Of a stretch of DNA of 64,000 nt, positions 61,995 to 64,000 are shown one piece after another. Position numbers and translations under genes: made by a program. Source of the stretch: Desulfovibrionaceae bacterium (GTDB lineage: Bacteria > Desulfobacterota > Desulfovibrionia > Desulfovibrionales > Desulfovibrionaceae). How positions within the stretch are numbered: the first letter of the stretch is position 1; every line of letters starts with the position of its first letter. Below the pieces are notes generated by a model. The model searched no databases and had not been told where the DNA came from. It was given only the letters and a program-made list of their open reading frames with translations. The stretch covers positions 1 through 64,000 of the forward strand of contig JAFLSV010000002.1 of the NCBI GenBank assembly GCA_022510785.1. The letters run 5' to 3'.

Positions 61995-62828
61995 TTAAAA
62001 GGGAATGCGGCGGATATCGCCGCCCTGAAACACCAGGCTTTCCGTATAGCCCGCATCCGCCGCGTAACGGGCCAGAACGTCAAAGGCGGCGGCCACATCA
62101 CCCACGCCATGGGCGTCGGAGGCAAAGGTGATGGGCAGATTCAGATCCGCCGCCAGACGCAGAATGGCCGGGCCGGGGTATATTTCCCGGCAGGGTTTGC
62201 GCAGGCCGGCGGACGAGATTTCCATGGCCATGCCCGCATCGCGCACGGCTGTCAGCGCCTGCGCCACCAGATCGAGACTGCCGGGACGTTCCAGCCAGGC
62301 GCGGAAGCTCTCCACGCTGAAAATCTTGATCAAATCGGGGTGCGCCGCAATGCGGAACAGCCCGGATTGAGCCATGCGCGCCATGGTGCGGTAATAGCGC
62401 TCGTACAGCCCGGCCCGCCGCTCTTCGTCCAGAGGAGCCCAGTCATCGGCGGACCAGTCAAAACCCCAGTGCCCGAGAAAATGGATGCCGCCGATGATGT
62501 AATCATACGGATAGGCGCGGGCCACATCCCTCATGAAGGAAGGCTCGTCCTCCAGCCAGTCCAGTTCCAGTCCCAGGAGCACCAGCGAGCCGTCCGGCAG
62601 GGCCGCCTGCTCGGCGGCCAGCCCGCGAACCTCGCGCACATGGCCGGGGTACAGCCTGGTCAGCCGATCCCGGTATTCCGTGGGGTAGTCGTAGCCCCGC
62701 GGCCTGGGGGAATGTTCGGAAAAACCCTGGATGCTCAGCCCCCTGGCGCGGCCGGCCGCGAACATTTCGCGCACGCTGTTCGCGCCGTGGGAACAGGAGC
62801 TGTGGGTGTGCAGATCAACCCGGATCAA
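61995..62828 (-). CDS. hisK: Histidinol-phosphatase, PHP type (HisK/HisJ family)
   Basis: The 277-residue enzyme removes phosphate from histidinol phosphate in histidine synthesis. The PHP metal ligands are visible: [11 protein letters not shown] at residues 5-15, [18 protein letters not shown] near 37-54, [11 protein letters not shown] near 85, [13 protein letters not shown] near 112, and [13 protein letters not shown] near the end. No signal peptide. The next gene on the strand is 35 bases away. The assignment is by family; a related sugar phosphatase role cannot be excluded. Confidence 0.85.
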   Translation of the reverse strand: MIRVDLHTHSSCSHGANSVREMFAAGRARGLSIQGFSEHSPRPRGYDYPTEYRDRLTRLYPGHVREVRGLAAEQAALPDGSLVLLGLELDWLEDEPSFMRDVARAYPYDYIIGGIHFLGHWGFDWSADDWAPLDEERRAGLYERYYRTMARMAQSGLFRIAAHPDLIKIFSVESFRAWLERPGSLDLVAQALTAVRDAGMAMEISSAGLRKPCREIYPGPAILRLAADLNLPITFASDAHGVGDVAAAFDVLARYAADAGYTESLVFQGGDIRRIPF

Positions 62829-62830
62829 GA

Positions 62831-63112
62831 TTAGTCCTTGGGCCGGCTGATCACGGTGTCCATGGCGTCCATGACGGCTTCCCTCGCGTCTTCGTCACGC
62901 ACGGGATCGCCCACCACAATGGTCCCGGGCTGCGCGTAGCGGGCCGGAAGATGGTTCAGCGCCAGGGCGTAGATATCCTGCAAGTCCTTGATGCCCAGCA
63001 ATTGCGCGGTGCCCTGGTTCTGCGGCTCCGCCAGCAGCTTTTCCATGGCCCTGATGACGCGCCGTTCGTTGCGGTTGCGTACACGGTCAAAATTGATGTC
63101 GCGCAAGCTCAT
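62831..63112 (-). CDS. ComFB-like late competence family protein
   Basis: The 93-residue protein resembles ComFB: the tract LQDIYALALNHLPARYAQPG matches the LDIxALALNxLPPxY core of the family, after a helical N-terminus (NERRVIRAMEKLLAEPQNQG). The cysteine pair found in many ComFB proteins (EQCR-type) is absent. GGGAG precedes the ATG at 63112; longer frames lack conservation. It stops three bases before the hisK start, so it is co-transcribed. Function unknown; in other bacteria ComFB-type proteins have been linked to nucleotide signalling. Confidence 0.75.
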   Translation of the reverse strand: MSLRDINFDRVRNRNERRVIRAMEKLLAEPQNQGTAQLLGIKDLQDIYALALNHLPARYAQPGTIVVGDPVRDEDAREAVMDAMDTVISRPKD

Positions 63113-63188
63113 GTCATGCTCCCTGATGTCGGGCCCGGGGGCGCCGGCCTTCCGGCCCGGGCGTCCCGAGGGCATAAAAGGTTCCTGC

Positions 63189-64000
63189 TTACTCCTCTCC
63201 CAGCAGGCGGCGGGCAATTTCGCGCGCCGCGCGCCGTCCCGCGCCCATGGCCAGGATAACCGTGGCCGCTCCGGTCACGATGTCACCTCCGGCGAACACG
63301 TTGGGAATGGAGGTTTCGCCCGTGGCCTCGTCCACCACAATATAGCCCTTTTTGTTCAGCGTCAGCTGCGGCGTGGCGTCCAGAAGCAGCGGGTTGGGCC
63401 GGGTGCCCAGAGCCACAATGGCCAGATCGGTGGGCTGGGTGAAGGTGGCTCCGGGTATGGGGCGCGGGCTGCGGCGGCCCGAAGCGTCGGGCTCGCCCAG
63501 TTCCATGCGCTGCAAGTCCACCGCCGCCAGCCGCTTGCTGTCTCCTGCCGTAAAGCGCAGGGGGGCCGCCAGTTCGACGAGTTGCACGCCCTCTTCCAGC
63601 GCGTGCTCAATTTCTTCCTGTCGGGCGGGCATTTCCGCCCGGGTGCGCCGGTAGACGATGTGGACGCTTTCCGCGCCCAGGCGCATGGCTGTGCGGGCCG
63701 CGTCCATGGCCACGTTGCCCGCTCCGAACACGGTGACATGCCGGCCGGGATAGGTGGGCGTGTCGTAGGCGGGGAATTCATAGGCCCGGCCCAGGTTGGC
63801 GCGGGTGAGGTACTCATTGGCGGAGAAAACCCCGATGATATTTTCGCCCGGAATGTTGAGGAACACGGGCAGGCCCGCGCCCACGCCCACAAACACGGCC
63901 TGGTAGCCCTCGGCGAACAGGCTGTCGATGGTCACGGTGCGCCCGCCCACCCAGTTGGTGCGGATATCCACGTCCATGGCGCGCAGGCTGTCCAGTTCCT
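63189..64000 (-). CDS. NADPH-dependent oxidoreductase, GltD/NfnB (SudA)-like, partial
   Basis: The gene runs off the window; about 270 C-terminal residues are visible, including the reading frame up to the edge. It is a glutamate-synthase small-subunit-type flavoprotein with a NAD(P)H-binding Rossmann motif (VTVFGAGNVAMDAARTAMRLG) and an FAD-binding end (IPNVFAGGDIVTGAATVILA). The tract IVYRRTRAEMPARQEEIEHA is characteristic of GltD, of sulfide dehydrogenase SudA and of NfnB. In Desulfovibrio, NfnB-type proteins bifurcate electrons between NADPH, NADH and ferredoxin. The N-terminal part needed to tell these apart is missing. Confidence 0.88.
   Translation of the reverse strand, partial: ELDSLRAMDVDIRTNWVGGRTVTIDSLFAEGYQAVFVGVGAGLPVFLNIPGENIIGVFSANEYLTRANLGRAYEFPAYDTPTYPGRHVTVFGAGNVAMDAARTAMRLGAESVHIVYRRTRAEMPARQEEIEHALEEGVQLVELAAPLRFTAGDSKRLAAVDLQRMELGEPDASGRRSPRPIPGATFTQPTDLAIVALGTRPNPLLLDATPQLTLNKKGYIVVDEATGETSIPNVFAGGDIVTGAATVILAMGAGRRAAREIARRLLGEE

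Noticed and set aside
60211-61998. Open frame of 595 codons on the plus strand opposite the ABC ATPase gene
   Set aside because: The minus-strand protein has two full ABC ATPase motif sets; the plus-strand frame has none.

Overview
The window looks like a chromosomal segment of a sulfate-reducing bacterium of the family Desulfovibrionaceae (Desulfovibrio sensu lato). The evidence is a desulfoferrodoxin - rubredoxin - rubredoxin:oxygen oxidoreductase operon, a cytochrome bd oxidase beside it, indolepyruvate:ferredoxin oxidoreductase, a GltD/NfnB-type flavoprotein, GC-rich coding sequence and single-polar-flagellum genes. Assignment below family level is not attempted.

Layout. 1-5.4 kb: 3' part of a tRNA-Asn gene followed by an AT-rich, decaying genomic island: P4-type integrase remnant, RelB/DinJ antitoxin with a broken YafQ-type toxin, a McrBC type IV restriction system whose McrB has an unusual domain layout, and a lipoprotein gene; a tRNA-Ser closes it. 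5.5-6.2 kb carries no convincing gene. 6.3-10.8 kb (minus): oxygen and superoxide defence block dfx-rub-roo and cydAB. 11-14.1 kb: CgeB-like glycosyltransferase divergent from rlmE-yebC. 14.2-18.4 kb: a three-gene phosphorelay (HD-GYP response regulator, Hpt protein, hybrid kinase). 18.9-21.2 kb: tRNA-Pro, tRNA-Thr, a PHP protein and phenylacetate-CoA ligase. 21.4-25.7 kb: rsfS-gpmI, a zinc-ribbon protein, an AI-2E-type permease and an orphan. 25.8-28.5 kb: an AT-rich glycosyltransferase islet and motAB. 28.8-33.9 kb: uppP, tRNA-Met, mrp, a polysaccharide deacetylase/glycosyltransferase pair and a cyclophilin. 34-39.2 kb: tyrS, fliS, fliD. 39.4-48.4 kb: the conserved translation/isoprenoid/lipid cluster rpsB-tsf / (glycosyltransferase)-pyrH-frr-uppS-cdsA-dxr-rseP-tsaB. 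48.6-51.9 kb: metallo-beta-lactamase-fold hydrolase, a small protein and lptFG. 52.1-54.5 kb: a tightly overlapping DUF4037-TPR-DUF4125 cassette of unknown function. 54.6-64 kb: a secreted orphan, iorBA, a chemoreceptor, a duplicated ABC ATPase, histidinol phosphatase, a ComFB-like protein and a truncated GltD/NfnB gene at the window edge.

How the genes work together. Desulfoferrodoxin reduces superoxide, rubredoxin carries electrons, Roo reduces O2 to water and cytochrome bd removes O2 at the membrane, so 6.3-10.8 kb is a complete anaerobe's oxygen shield. Envelope biogenesis is spread over the window: Dxr, UppS and UppP make and recycle the undecaprenyl carrier, CdsA makes CDP-diacylglycerol, LptFG exports LPS, and several glycosyltransferases decorate surface glycans. 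Motility is represented by motAB, fliD, fliS and a chemoreceptor.

Most interesting for follow-up: the DUF4037-TPR-DUF4125 cassette, the rearranged McrB with its lipoprotein neighbour, the five-unit repeat expansion in FliD, and the leader region of rpsB. No CRISPR array, rRNA operon or intact insertion sequence was found.
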